Source of the DNA: Vitis vinifera
Lineage: Eukaryota > Streptophyta > Magnoliopsida > Vitales > Vitaceae
Direction of reading: 5' to 3'
Assembly (NCBI RefSeq): GCF_030704535.1
Contig: NC_081819.1
Coordinates: 22,168,001 to 22,232,000 of the forward strand
Length of the DNA stretch: 64,000 nt
The translations under genes were made by a program, and so were the position numbers. Positions 1-11,700 of the stretch are shown here, piece after piece. Under the pieces are notes generated by a model, which saw only the letters and a list, made by a program, of their open reading frames with translations, ran no database searches and was not told where the DNA came from. Every line of letters begins with the position of its first letter. Position 1 is the stretch's first letter.

Positions 1-426
1 ATCTTGCCGAGAAGTTTTGATTAGTCCTTTTTAGTCCTTTTTTGGGCTATGAAATTTATTATCTTTCAAATCCTTGGAAACAACAGTTTCTTCTTCTTCT
101 TCTTCTTCTACATAAGGTTGCTTAGGTTGGTTGTGGGCAGGTACCTGGAGCTAAGCCTTATGTGGCTCTGCCACTGGCAGCCCAATGGTATCTTGACTGT
201 AGGTTGGCTTCCAAGGTTAGGAATTGGGGGCCCCACAACCATATGCAGTTTTGCTGACAACATTGTGGGATATTAGGTCATTTGACATTGACTATGAAAT
301 CTTTGACTTAAGTATTGTAATTGAAGATATAATATGTGCAATGATTTCGTAACTGAGTTTTCAATCAATTACTTTCTTCACAACTTCTCAAGTTTTTCTT
401 TACTCTCGTTCTCTGTGTTTGTCCAG
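1..426 (+). other. Intron of the PIAL gene at the window edge
   Basis: No exon fits the PIAL reading before position 427, which is preceded by a pyrimidine-rich acceptor ending in CAG. A short TTC run lies near 91-110. I see nothing else here. Confidence 0.6.
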
Positions 427-3400
427 ATACTATCCACGATTCAGGATGGGTCATATGCTTGCTTCTCTTGATGTGAAGGTTCACTAATGCATCAAATGCC
501 TAGAGTTCTTTTTTTCTTTTTCTTTTTTGAATCCCTGGAAGTCTTAGAATTTCTTTCTTTGTCTTGTAGCCTGGATATGGGGCTTTTGTGGTGGACTTCC
601 ATATCACAAAGAGTATGCTGTCTCCTGCACAAAAGCGCATAGTAAGAATGTCCTGAAGTATACTAGCCATTATGAATATTAAGTGAAATGCAGTTTAGTT
701 ACAAAAAACCTGTCTTGAAGAATATTTATTTGATCTCTCTTTCAACCTTATGATACTTGTCATACAAAATATATTGTTCTTTTTTGTCAATAAATATTGG
801 AGCCACTGTCACTTCCTTCTCAAATACACTGGTTTCTATAGGCATTTCAACACTTATACATTAAACTTTGAGTAGACATAATTATATTTGATAATTCTAT
901 ATTTTACACATGGGTCTCGCAACCTGCTGTTTGGTGCCAAACAGAGGATAAGTAGATTATATTATAATATAATCTATTGGCTATTACCACATTATCACTT
1001 TCCTCTCATTTCTCTTAATGAAAATCAGTACAGAACTGTGCCAGGGGTTCAATTTATATATTCTGTTTATATGTATACTTGGGTTTTACCTATCCCACTA
1101 AAAAAAAGAAATGTGTACTTGGGGTTTGTTGGATCAAGTCAATTGACTGTGCTATCTTCTAATCCACATACTTTGAATGCAGTGCCTGTTTGTTGCTCAA
1201 ACAGATAATATGGACACATCCTCTTGTATTGTGTTACCACCTCAAGCCAAGTATGGTTCACTTTCTTCATCATGTTCTACAGATTAAACTGAATATGATA
1301 CTTTTTTATCTTCATGTTGTGCAGCTTTATGTTAAATGGACAGGGAGTACGGGGGAGGATCAACGGTTCAATGGTTTGTTTATTTTACCTAGTTTGGGAG
1401 GAAAAAAACTTTCTTATTTTGATGGTCCAACATGAAATATTGAACGTCAGTCTTCCTTTTCATGTATTGTGTGTCTGGATCAGGACAATGGACCGCAGCT
1501 ACCAACGAATGTGACTGCAATGCTCAAATACGGAAAAAACCTTTTGCAAGTTGTTGGGCAGTTCAATGGTACATCTTAACTCAGGCTGATATCTCTGTGT
1601 ATCTCCTGTGTTTGCCTGAGAAATTTTCAAGTTTTGACTCGGTAAGTTTGCAAAATTTGTAGGTAATTATGTAATCGTGATAGCTTTTATGAGCATGATA
1701 TCAACTTCCAACACTCCAGAGTTACAAGATTATATTCAGCCTGTTGCTGTTACTCCTGACTCTGGTAAGCCAAACGAAAAAAGAAAAGAATTTATCTATT
1801 TGGTGCTGTTTATCATTTGATATGGGTTTGTGTACTATAGCATGCTTGATTTTGTACTGGAACTTGAAACACAAACTAAGACCATGTATTGCTTGTATTA
1901 GACTTAGAGGTTATTGAAGGACAAGCACGGATCTCTCTAAATTGCCCTATAAGGTATGTTATCATATCCTTTGCTAAAGCTCTAACATATGTTTTTAGTT
2001 TCTGCCATAGTAATTAGCTGTTATTTTTATTCAATTATCCACTAGATTTTTCTTAGTTTCAAATTTATTCTGTTCTTTGCATTGCTTGAAAGCAGAATGA
2101 CTAGTGCCAGGACGCTCCTTCTGTGGATTATGCTTAGGTTTTTAAGTGTTGATCCTTTTTATTGGACCGATACTTTCTTTACTTTCCTAAGGCCACTGTT
2201 TTGGCACCTCATATTTTGGATGAACTCAAACTTACTCTTGATCATAGATTGCAAGGTCAATTGCCTTTTTGTTTCATGTTAGGGGAAAGGGGCATAATAG
2301 GGTTTTTTTTTCACAATGTAGGCCAATTTAGTTAATTTCCCAAATGCATTGATGCAGTAACAACTGACAACTGTTCCTTTAGCACTTGAGGCCTGGCTCA
2401 AGTGGCAGGAGGTTGGGGTTGGGATGTAGGAGATTCCAAGTTCAACTCCCAAAAGGGACAAATAAAGGTTACTCATCAAAAAGTAGAAAATAAAAACAAG
2501 AACTGGGCCTCTTTTTTGGGTACTATATAGGGTTCACTAGATGTTATCCTTGAAACAATAGATTAGGGGGAAAAAAGGGAATCTATGAAGTGTGCTATTC
2601 ATATAACTTGGCAATGTTTGTAACAAAATTTTGGATAGTGATTAGCAATTTGATCGGTGATTGCAATGTATGTAGTCAGGCCAAGTCTCCTACGCTACCA
2701 TCTGTCTTCAATTATTCAATTGATAGATAGTTAGAGGGAATTAGAGAGAAAAAGAACTCCATTGCTTGGTGCAATGGTGGCTTCTTTGGCTGTCACAATG
2801 CGGGTTCAAGTCAATTTGTGCCCACTCAATAAAGTGTTAAAGGTTAGTACATTACCAATTTACCCTTCCCAGAACCCTGAGAAACAGGACCTAACTGGTT
2901 AATGGTTTGTAATAATATGTTACATCAAGGGGGAAAGGAAGCTATCTAGGGCCTTCAGACAGGTTCAAAATTACTGTAAATCAAATTAACTTTTCCAACT
3001 TTGAATATCTTTTGGAATCTTTTTATGTATAAAATTACCCTATGCTTGGCTTGTATGGACTCAAATGCTACACCAATTCTTTTTCCCCCTTTTTTAATCC
3101 TTTTAATTTCATTGTTAAACAGCTTCAAACGTATCAAAATTCCAGTGAAGGGACATCTCTGCAAGCACCATCAGGTGAGAATTTAATAGTCTGAGTTGAT
3201 ATTGAGCCACAGCAAGATATTTAGGTGAATCAAAAGTTAAACCGCCTACTTATTTTTTGACTTCATTCTATGCGATATGATTTTTTTGCATGTAACATGT
3301 GTGACATGGTATAAATATACATACATATATAATAGAAGCTCCACTCTGAAGTCTCTCTGGGGCCTGAGTCTAGATTTCCATGGTTGTGCACTTGTCCTTG

Positions 3401-5027
3401 CTTTAAGCATCAAATTTCTGGCTGCCCCAAATGGCTCAAAAACAACATAAAAAACAATGTTTATGCTTGCCTCTGGCAAATGACAAATAATACTTCTGGC
3501 AGATTCATGCTTGGATCCACAGACACAGTGCCTTCTTTATCCTCATATTTAATTCCATCTTTTCTTTCCTCAAAGTTGTGACTCTTGTGTGCATATTGTA
3601 GTGCTTTGACTATGGCAACTTCATGGAAATAAACTCAAGAAGGCCTTCCTGGCGTTGCCCTCATTGTAACCAGCCTGTCTGCAACCCAGACATACGAATT
3701 GATCAGAAAATGGTTAAGGCAAGTATTTTTTGATTCACTTATTTTATGTTGCTGTTTCCCACTTTGGGTGAACCCATTGTTCCTTGTTCAGGTATTGAAA
3801 GAGGTGGAGGAGAATGTTGTTGATGTGATTATCTCACCAGATGGATCCTGGAAGCCTGTTGTGGAAAGCATTGACCATGAAACACAAAGCAATCAGCAAG
3901 AACATTCTGAGCAGTGCGAGTCTGTTGGGTTCTCTAATATCCCAGCCCAAGTTGTGGATCTTACCATGGGAGAGGATGACGAGGACGAATGCCTAAGTAG
4001 CTTGGGAACTGAAGATGTGAAACCTCTCTCATATAATCTTCAAGGATCGTCTGCTGCAGAAAATTTTTTGCCACCGGGAGTCAATTATATGGTTGAGGCA
4101 GATCAAAGTGGATCTTCCCAAACCGAGGACCATGTGTGGTCAGCAGAGCAGTTTCCCCCTTCTGTCTCAAATGGCTTTGTGCTGCCTACTATGAGTTCTA
4201 ATGGCCAGAGGAATTTTGGTGTTTCCAGAACCCCTTCCAGTTTCATGTCTTCACATGTTTTAACTGATGCCATTTCCCCTTCTCTTTGGGAAACTTTGGG
4301 TGTTCATAGGGAAACACAAATGCCAATCTCCTCCCTGCAAAACCAATATTTCCGGGCTGGTAACACGGAGATACAGCAGACTAGATTTGGAAGTTTGAGT
4401 ACGAGCAATGAATATAGAATGGTTTGCCTTCCAAACCTGGGAGCAACTCAAGTCATCAAGTCAAGAAACATTGTCCATCCCTCCATTCGTATCCAACCTG
4501 GGCAAGTTCAGCAGAGACGTAGCAGCGTTCAAGTCACAGGTGCTGCTGGTCAGGAGAGAGCCCAGATGTCAAGCATGCCACCATCAGTGCCAGTTCAACT
4601 CCAACCAGCTAGAACAGGCACAAGATTTTCCTATGCCATGGTTGCTGAGCAGCTTAGAACAGCAGCAGAGGAGGAGAGGCGGAACATGATGGGGAGAACC
4701 GGCATGGCTGTTGAGCAGCTGGGGACAGCATGGTCATCACCTGGGGCTGATGCCCTAGCTGAGAACTGGCAGCCCCCTGGGACGATGAGAGGAAGCCTCA
4801 CAGGCGAGGCAGACTCCGCTGCAATTAGCCAGTTCATGCTTCAACCGCCAACCAGTCTGACAGCAACTCTTGAGAGCGGACTGCCAGCATTCTGGCCTTT
4901 TCCCAGTAGTAGCACTGATCATAATGCTATGTACTCACAAACAGAAACTCAGGGGAGGCTGAGAAGCAACTGGGCTGGAACCGGAAGCTCAGGTGGTTTA
5001 CCAGAATGGACTCCATGGATACCCTAA
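427..5027 (+). CDS. PIAL2: PIAL1/2-type E4 SUMO-protein ligase, 5' end outside window
   Basis: This is the 3' part (about 627 residues) of a plant PIAS-like SUMO ligase. Such proteins extend SUMO chains in the nucleus through an SP-RING that recruits the SUMO E2. Coding exons are 427-478, 570-641, 1183-1250, 1325-1373, 1484-1568, 1663-1764, 1902-1953, 3123-3174, 3602-3718 and 3792-5027; phases join without a break. The SP-RING runs from the CPI of exon 7 through KGHLCKHHQCFD to WRCPHCNQPVC and keeps the Cys/His ligands. Just after it, VVDLT followed by GEDDEDE is a classic SUMO-interacting motif with an acidic tail. The last 412-codon exon is otherwise low-complexity, rich in Ser, Gln and Pro. 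The intron after the SP-RING exon starts with GC. The start codon and earlier exons lie left of position 1. PIAL1 versus PIAL2 cannot be settled; the neighbouring WRKY gene favours PIAL2. Confidence 0.93.
2381..2490 (+). mobile_element. tRNA-derived SINE copy (in PIAL intron)
   Basis: It carries a polymerase III A-box-like stretch (TGGCTCAAGTGG) and a diverged B box (AGTTCAACTCC) at tRNA-like spacing. It is followed by an A-rich tail. A clearly related copy sits in a SEC10 intron at 38008-38145, with the same order: TTGAG, CCTGG, TCAAG, GGGTTGGG and a B box. It lies in the 1.2-kb intron 1954-3122 and is not a tRNA gene, because stems and anticodon arm cannot be drawn. Confidence 0.65.
2757..2855 (+). 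mobile_element. Second, different SINE-like copy (in PIAL intron)
   Basis: TTGGTGCAATGGTGG resembles an A box and GCGGGTTCAAGTC a B box, about 40 bases apart, as at the head of plant SINEs. The 3' part (GTGCCCACTC onward) is unlike the 2381 copy, so this looks like another SINE family. The end is placed roughly. Confidence 0.5.
3719..3791 (+). other. 73-nt GC-AG intron of the PIAL gene
   Basis: The donor is AAG followed by GCAAGT, the usual strong context for rare GC-AG introns, and the acceptor is TTCAG. Joining 3718 to 3792 gives the family sequence MVKVLKEV in frame. No GT donor nearby restores the frame. Reading through the intron meets a stop after four codons, so retention would give a protein ending just after the SP-RING. 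Confidence 0.85.
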
Positions 5028-5775
5028 TTGACTGGATATCCTGGTATGGATGAGTGGCGGTTTTTGGTTTTGGCAGCAGGTTTGGTGGACATTATACATG
5101 ACAAGTTTTGTATCACATCCCAAATGTGTGGTGGTTGTGTTGTGGGAAATGTTAAGAGACCACCCCTCTAGTCTTGTGTGCTTGCAATGTACATAAAATT
5201 TTGGATACATCTCTTCATCATAAACCCGATTCAAATTTATACAAACCTAATTTTGAATTTACAATTTTAAAGTGGAATTTCTCAAATGTTTTTGAAACAA
5301 ATTCGAGGAATAAAGTATTATTATTTAACAAGTTTAGAAGGTAAAATGTTGCATTTTCAAATATAAAACACGTCAAAAATTGAGAAGGTAAAACATTAAT
5401 ACGAGGTCCGTATAATTTTGTAAGATGTATATTAATGTATTTGTTTTTATGTTAAAAAAAATAAAAATAAAAAATGAGTGTGTTAAACTCTTTTATTTTT
5501 AATTTTATGTTTGATTTTTGATATAGTTAAGGTAAATAAAATAAGGAAAAAAAATTAAAAATTATTATTAGATGTCATGAAAATTTGAAGAAGAAGAAGA
5601 AGAAGATAATAATAATAATAATAAAGGGCTCTAAGGAATGTCAAAATTAATCCAAAATTATTATTAAAAATTCTTACTTTTTTCTTAGTTGGGCAATTAA
5701 AACCCAGACAGGAAAAACTGGAGTTCTGATTTAGGGTTTAAGGAGGGCTTTTGCTCTTTCTCTTATAGAGCCAAA
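5028..5775. other. PIAL 3' UTR and mL46 promoter region
   Basis: The first 200 bases are probably the PIAL 3' UTR. The rest is AT-rich spacer with a GAA/AAT microsatellite at 5589-5624 (GAAGAAGAAG then AATAATAAT) and the mL46 upstream region. Confidence 0.5.
5731..5739 (-). promoter_or_regulatory. Telo-box before the mL46 start
   Basis: TTAGGGTTT (AAACCCTAA on the other strand) lies 37 bases upstream of the mL46 start codon. Telo-boxes are known to be enriched in promoters and 5' leaders of plant ribosomal and translation genes, which suits this gene. The function here is inferred from motif and position. Confidence 0.55.
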
Positions 5776-8700
5776 ATGCGGAGAACGTTTACATCACTGG
5801 CTCGATCTCTCCCGCCAGCGCGAGGGTTTTGTACATCGACCTCAGAAAAGATTGTCGCTTCAGTGCTCTTCGAGAGGCTTCCGGTTGTTATTCCTAAAAT
5901 CGATCCCGTTGTCTACGCATTCCAGGAATTTTCGTGAGTTCCGTTTTCATTTTCCCTAGAAAATGTAGGAAAATGAAAGGAAAATTTTCAGTCTTATGTT
6001 TTTATAGAACGATGCAACAGTTCCGTCTACTTCGAGCCGGGTTTAAGGCTTACCGGAAACCGTAACAGCACAAAAACGAAATTACCAGAATTTTCCCTTT
6101 CCTCATTTTCATCCGTTTTCTCTGGAAAAGTAGGGTTTTAGTATGATAAATGATGCTACGATTACTGATTACAGGAGTGCTTCTAGTTTTTTTTTTTAAT
6201 TAAATTTTATTTAATTTACATTTCTGACTACGGCAGCTGATATTTGATTTTCTTTCTCTTTTTTATTTTTTTTGTTTGTGTAGGTTTCGTTGGCGACAGC
6301 AATATCGCAGAAAATATCCAGATGAGATCTTTAAAAGATCCGAAGAGAGGTAAATTTTGTTACATTGATTGATTTGCTCATCTGATGCTATTGAGGAAAC
6401 CATCACCATCAATTTCTTTTGGTCTTGGTGAATATCTTCTATCTGATTCCGTATTTATGGATAATGGATCTTGTGAAATTAGCATTTTGGTTACTGGAGA
6501 GTATGTAATTGGGGATTTATTGCTGATAAAAGAGAGAAATGAACAATGTAAGCCAGGGAACCTCATAGAAAATAATGAATATGCAATTCAATGTCTATTT
6601 CGGTGCACACATAGTGTGATTAGAAGGTTGTTCATCTCTCTTAATTATTTTCATGCAAATTCTAATCTCCTTATGCATACCTTGATGAATAGATTGCATA
6701 TTCTCATTACAAATTTGTGAATATGGTGTGTTGATGGGTATGTTGGGGGCAATATGGAGTGATTGGCAGTGAGTTAAATCCAGTGTTTACATTTGATTCT
6801 TAAGGATTCTTGCTTTATTCTCTTCTTCAGTTTTAACTACTTAAGAAAGGATGTTTTAAATGGAGAATTTGTTTTTGGTTACTAATATAGAAGCCGGTTT
6901 CAAATAATATTTAACTTCTGCGTTTACTGCAATGCAATTGAATTTTATGTTTAGGAAGTGCATTTTAAAAATGTTATTATTAAAGATAAAGATAAGTATG
7001 ATATTTTTAGAAAAAATTAATTAAATAAAATTTTGGTTCTAGCATCGGTTTTTTTGAGGAAGAACATGCACTTCCCTGCTTCTCCAAAATGTGGATGAAT
7101 TAAGTTGGGAAGTATGGACCCATGGTTGAGAGTTCTATCAAAATACCCTTAAAAGTTGCATTTTACATTCCAACATTGCTTTTAGTGTTTGAGAAGCTAT
7201 CCCAAACAGCGCCAAATTATCACATTGGGTTATTTGGTTCTTGTAGAATCATAGGCTTCCTTTTTCTAGTTTATTTCCATACTGTGCTGTAAAAGAAAGG
7301 TAGGAATGTATGGCTAAGAAATCCTAAAGGTCAACTTTCCTGGCACATTGCATGTGTTTACTTCTGTATAATAGATTAGTATTTGGTTGTAGGAAACATT
7401 CAGATCTTTTTTAATGCATGTCTTCCAATCTAGAACATGCCATGCCTTGCTTCATAACATAAGCATAACTTTATGAATGTAACTTTATGACATAATGGCC
7501 TGGATTGTTGAATTGCATTCATAATTTCTTCTGTTATACATGGAAGAGCTATCACACACATGCACATGCTCAAGCACATACATAGATAATAACCTGGATA
7601 CGATGCATATGGAATTTCTTACAATCCTCAGCTGGTCTTGTATAACACCTGCATTTGTAATCAGGGGAAAAGGTGACTACCAAATTGATTATGTGCCAGC
7701 TCCTCGAGTCACTGAAGCGGACGAAAACAATGATAGAAGGTACAAATTAAATTTCTGACATTCATGTGGTAATGTTATCCTCCAAACTCCATCTTTGGGC
7801 CTTTTTTAAGGGCATTCTGTGCTAAATCTGAACTCTGGACTCATTCTTTAATTATTGCAACAACAATTCAGGCCTTGGATCCTGTTCTTAAATATTAAGA
7901 CCTTATAATTTGTAGGAAGTTGGTGGTGATTTAATTCACTCCTAACTACTTAAATTATGGCTATTCATATGTAATTTTCTTTTTGATTTTGCTTTAATTC
8001 TTTTCTCCTTTTTTTTTATCTGTTAATTATGATAAATTTATTTCTTTACTTCTAGCATTTTTTTATTGGTTTTCCAGGATAGAGGTTGTCAGTGATTAAT
8101 TCAAGGGGGAGTGGGGGAGGGGAATATCAGTGGGATGGAGTTTGGAGAGTGTGCCCCTCATTATTTTATCTCATTCTCTTCTTCTTTTTATTTTTTTTTA
8201 TTTTTTATTTCTCAGAACTTAAAATTCAAGACCACTAACACTTATGAAAGGAGTGACTTTCTTTTTTCTGAATGTGTGTGTGCCCTATCTTCCTATTTAA
8301 TTGTAATATGTGCTAGTCTATGTTTTTATATTATAGGGGGGGTTATTGTGGAACTGATAGAAATTACTAGTATTATTATTCACATAATAATTGTCAATTT
8401 TTTTTGCATTTGTGTCTTCTAGGTCGCTACAAAGAGCACTTGATAGAAGACTCTATCTTCTTCTCTTTGGTACCACATATGGAGCTCCAGATGGGAAACC
8501 TGTCTGGCATTTTCCAGAAAAAGTTTATGGATCTGAAGAGACATTGCGCAAAGTGATAACCTTCTTGATTATTGCTATATGCTCATTTGTTGTATAGTCT
8601 CGTTCTTCTTTTTCCTTCTTCCTGTAACTTGTGGGCTTCAAATGTTTGCAGTGTGCAGAATCTGCTTTAGAATCGGTCATTGGAGACCTTTCCCACACAT

Positions 8701-9100
8701 ATTTTGTTGGAAATGCTCCTTTTGCCCATATGGTTATACAGCCAACAGAAAATGTGCCTGACCTTCCATCTTTCAAGGTATATTTCTTTGGGCAATAACC
8801 TACATTTTTCACTGGCCTTAGCTGATACTTGTTTTATCTATTTGACTAGTTTTGACAGACATTTTCATAAATATCAACTTATCGATATGTTGAATATTGG
8901 TGAAACTTGTATCTGAAATTTTTAACTCCCTTCTTTGATTCTTTTCCTTTTGTCAGCGATTCTTCTTTAAGTCTCAAGTAATTGCAACCAACAAGTATGA
9001 TGTCGGGAAGTGCAAGGATCATGTTTGGGTGACCAAGGATGAACTGGTGGAATATTTTCCAGAGCAAGCTGAATTTCTTAACAAGATGATCATCGGCTGA
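5776..9100 (+). CDS. MRPL46: Mitochondrial large ribosomal subunit protein mL46
   Basis: A 232-residue protein of the mitochondrial large ribosomal subunit, related to yeast MRPL17 and animal MRPL46, with a degenerate Nudix-like fold. Exons are 5776-5933, 6284-6349, 7665-7739, 8423-8552, 8652-8777 and 8957-9100; all junctions are GT-AG and in phase. The N-terminus MRRTFTSLARSLPPARGF is Arg/Ser-rich and free of acids, a typical mitochondrial presequence. Family features include WRQQYRRKYPDE near residue 55 and the segment from LYLLLFGTTYGAPDGKPVW to WHFPEKVYGSEETLRKCAES. HTYFVGNAPFAHMV and the C-terminal DHVWVTKDELVEYF follow. From memory the Arabidopsis relative is the gene called DECOY (At1g14620). 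A telo-box precedes the start. Confidence 0.93.
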
Positions 9101-9569
9101 TGTTATCATCCTCTTGCAAATCCAAGCGACTGACTTCTTTAGATCATTTTTATGACTAATATGTATCAGTGGATGGATATATATATCAACTGTCTAAATG
9201 AAAGATTTTAAGGCAACCATAGACGATCAGACTGCAGCATGCCAACTTGAAGTTTGCTCAGCTGGAAAGAGATTCAGCGGTTTCAGTTATGGATTATTCT
9301 GTCAAGAAATTCTTTTGTTATCTTTTAACTTTCCCCCTTTTCCCCTCCTGCAATAAGGGAATGTTCATAAGATTCCTCATTCATAGTGAAAGTACTTTCA
9401 GATGAGGCCAATCCCACGGCATCAGGCCAAGTGACCCTCTGAATCCTTTTGAGGGGATAATAATTCCTTTCTTTTGCTTATATGCCTGTCTGATGCTACA
9501 TTATTTTCATCAATAGATTCTCATGGAATAGCCTTTTTCTGATAGATACATGGAATACATGTCTCTGAT

Positions 9570-9689
9570 TTTACAAATGCTTACAAGACAGGCTATTGGG
9601 ACAAAGCTTTTTGGTGGAACCATTCACATTTTACAATTACTTGCAAGACAGGCTATTGGGACAAAGCTTTTTGGTGGATCCATTCACTC
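9570..9689. repeat. Two-copy 60-bp tandem duplication
   Basis: The stretch from TTTTACAA to GGTGGA-CCATTCAC occurs twice, 60 bases apart. The core GACAGGCTATTGGGACAAAG is identical in both. Only a few differences separate the copies, so the duplication is fairly young. It lies in the presumed 3' flank of mL46. Confidence 0.85.
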
Positions 9690-10448
9690 ACTTTGTAATA
9701 GGATGAGGGAATGATCCCAAAAGGGAAAATATTGTTCTTTTTAACTACATGGCCTAAACCCTTCTTTGAGAAGATGGCCATGTCTTCTTTTAGGGTCTAT
9801 TGAATCGGTACCTGTTGAAAACCAAGATAACTCACAACATGTCAATTTGGTCTCATTTTTCGTATTTTAGTCCTATTTTATTTGTTTGTGTTGTTATATA
9901 TTTGCACTTTCATCCAACGGTTCAAATTTTACCATATGTTTTTAATGATCAAGATTGCAAGTTCAATAGGGATGATTCCCTGAATTTGTTCTTTCTTTTT
10001 TTTGTAAAGATGTTTATTGATAGAAGAAAAGGCGAAGGATTAAAATGGTTTGAGTGTTTAGAGAAGAGATGTGGTCAAAACCTCGTGCTTGTGACGTTGT
10101 ATGGGGTTGGTTAACAGTATCTCATCAAAGAAAGTACAACATCTTGAACAAGTGTCCAACCAAATGGAAATAGAGGAAGGTTCCGAATTGTGTAGAGAAA
10201 GTATCATGCATTGGTGATAACGATACATGTGAGTTGGGCACGTTTCCTTTGGCGACTCACTCACAACACGGGGCAGTTGAACAGAAGTTGTTGGATGTAG
10301 TTGGCCCTTTGAGCTTTGGTTGCAATGCTGGGATACTCAAAAGACTAGCCCTCCTTTTTATTTCAATAGTAAGACCATTTCTCTCTCGATCAGTCTTTTG
10401 GGTAATGTCCAACCTCCTCTCACCTTCCACCAACCTTTTTCTGCTCTT

Positions 10449-10454
10449 TATAAA
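10449..10454 (+). promoter_or_regulatory. TATA box of the WRKY IIc gene
   Basis: TATAAA lies 59 bases before the ATG at 10508, with pyrimidine-rich sequence between (CTCTCTCAATACTC) that could hold the start site. This implies a very short leader. Confidence 0.6.
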
Positions 10455-10507
10455 GATCCATTCATTTACATTCTGAGTTCCTCTCTCAATACTCAGTGGA
10501 GCCCCCC

Positions 10508-11700
10508 ATGGATGGAGATGGAGACCACGCCCCGCCACCACCACCACCACCACTATTGCCATTGCCATCTCAAGCCTCTTCTTTCCTCTTCACACCCTCA
10601 TTGCCATCCTCCTCAATGCACCCACATCTTCAACTCCCACCACCACCACTGCCGCCACTGCAAGCTCAAATCCTTGGAGATATTGACTGGGCTACCCTTC
10701 TCTCCGCCCAAACCGGGCTCAGCGACCTTTACCCAAGAGCTGAAGGCACCTCTTCTGTAATGGCCGAGGAAGAAAAGGGCAGCATCAAGGATAGGAGGAA
10801 GGGTGTTAGGACGACGAGAAAAGCAACCCGACCGCGGTTCGCCTTTCAGACGAGGAGCGTGGATGATATTCTTGATGATGGATATCGCTGGAGGAAGTAT
10901 GGGCAGAAAGCTGTGAAGAACAGCATCTATCCCAGGTTCGATACTGATATTTATTCTCATTTCCTTCTCCTCTGCATGGTATTATTTTTTTATTGCCCCC
11001 ATATTACAGTAATACAATTTATATCAGAACTTCAATCCAATATGTTTTTCACGGGTTTGGATAGAGTGGTTCAAATTCTTGTCCACCTGCAAATCTTGTT
11101 TAATAAATATTAGGTAGTTTTTGGATTAACCTCCATAACACGTACGTGATCCGAATTAACCCATGTAATAATGATACTAACTAACCCAATTATAACGTTA
11201 AACTATATGACTCGGTTTCAAATCTAATCGAGACATTAATCATATGGACTTATACATAACTTAACTTAATCTAATTACTAAATATGAGGATCTTATTATT
11301 AAACAGATTAAATGAATTACATGTTTAATTATTAAGTAATATTTAGGTTTAACTCGATTATTATTCTTATTATATTTAGGTTAACTTATTTACTAGAATG
11401 CTTAGACTTTGATACGATACGAACATAATTTACCAACACGGATTATTATTCGATTCCTTTGTTCGAAACTCTAAAATATCAACTCAAAAGTTCACAATTT
11501 TTTCTTACTTTTTATTTTTTAGGAGCTACTATCGCTGTACACATCACACATGCGATGTGAAGAAACAGGTACAGAGGCTCTCAAAGGATACAAGCGTTGT
11601 GGTGACAACATATGAAGGCATCCACAACCATCCCTGTGAGAAGCTGATGGAAACCCTAAGTCCTCTCTTGAAGCAAATACAGTTCCTCTCTAGATTCTAA
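10508..11700 (+). CDS. WRKY transcription factor, group IIc (WRKY24/43/56 type)
   Basis: A 201-residue nuclear DNA-binding protein that should bind W-boxes (TTGAC core). Exons are 10508-10935 and 11523-11700. The intron splits the Arg codon after YP, the conserved R-type intron site of WRKY domains. The domain begins at [21 protein letters not shown] and continues as [10 protein letters not shown]. The zinc ligands are C-x4-C, 23 residues, then H-N-H, which defines this group. The N-terminus has a run of seven prolines and a Pro/His-rich stretch, then [15 protein letters not shown], conserved in the clade. The protein stops 21 residues after the final His. The ATG at 10508 is chosen because upstream in-frame sequence has only a GTG. 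WRKY24, WRKY43 and WRKY56 cannot be told apart here. Confidence 0.93.

Larger units (their letters stand above)
9101..10507. other. Spacer between mL46 and the WRKY IIc gene
   Basis: It holds the mL46 3' UTR, a 60-bp tandem duplication (9570-9689), diffuse AT-rich sequence, and the WRKY promoter and leader. An ORF at 9800-10114 has no recognisable domain and reads as chance. Confidence 0.5.

Noticed and set aside
3699-3791. Long reading frame that begins MIRKWLRQVFF and runs into the PIAL tail
   Set aside because: The first 31 residues come from another frame of the SP-RING exon and from the intron. The family sequence is restored only by splicing 3718 to 3792.
10496-10507. GTG start four codons upstream of the WRKY IIc ATG
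   Set aside because: Not a plausible plant start; the ATG at 10508 gives the normal N-terminus.
10320-10760. His-rich frame ([11 protein letters not shown]) on the + strand
   Set aside because: It is the shifted frame of the WRKY IIc proline run; the WRKY domain, splice site and ATG are in the other frame.
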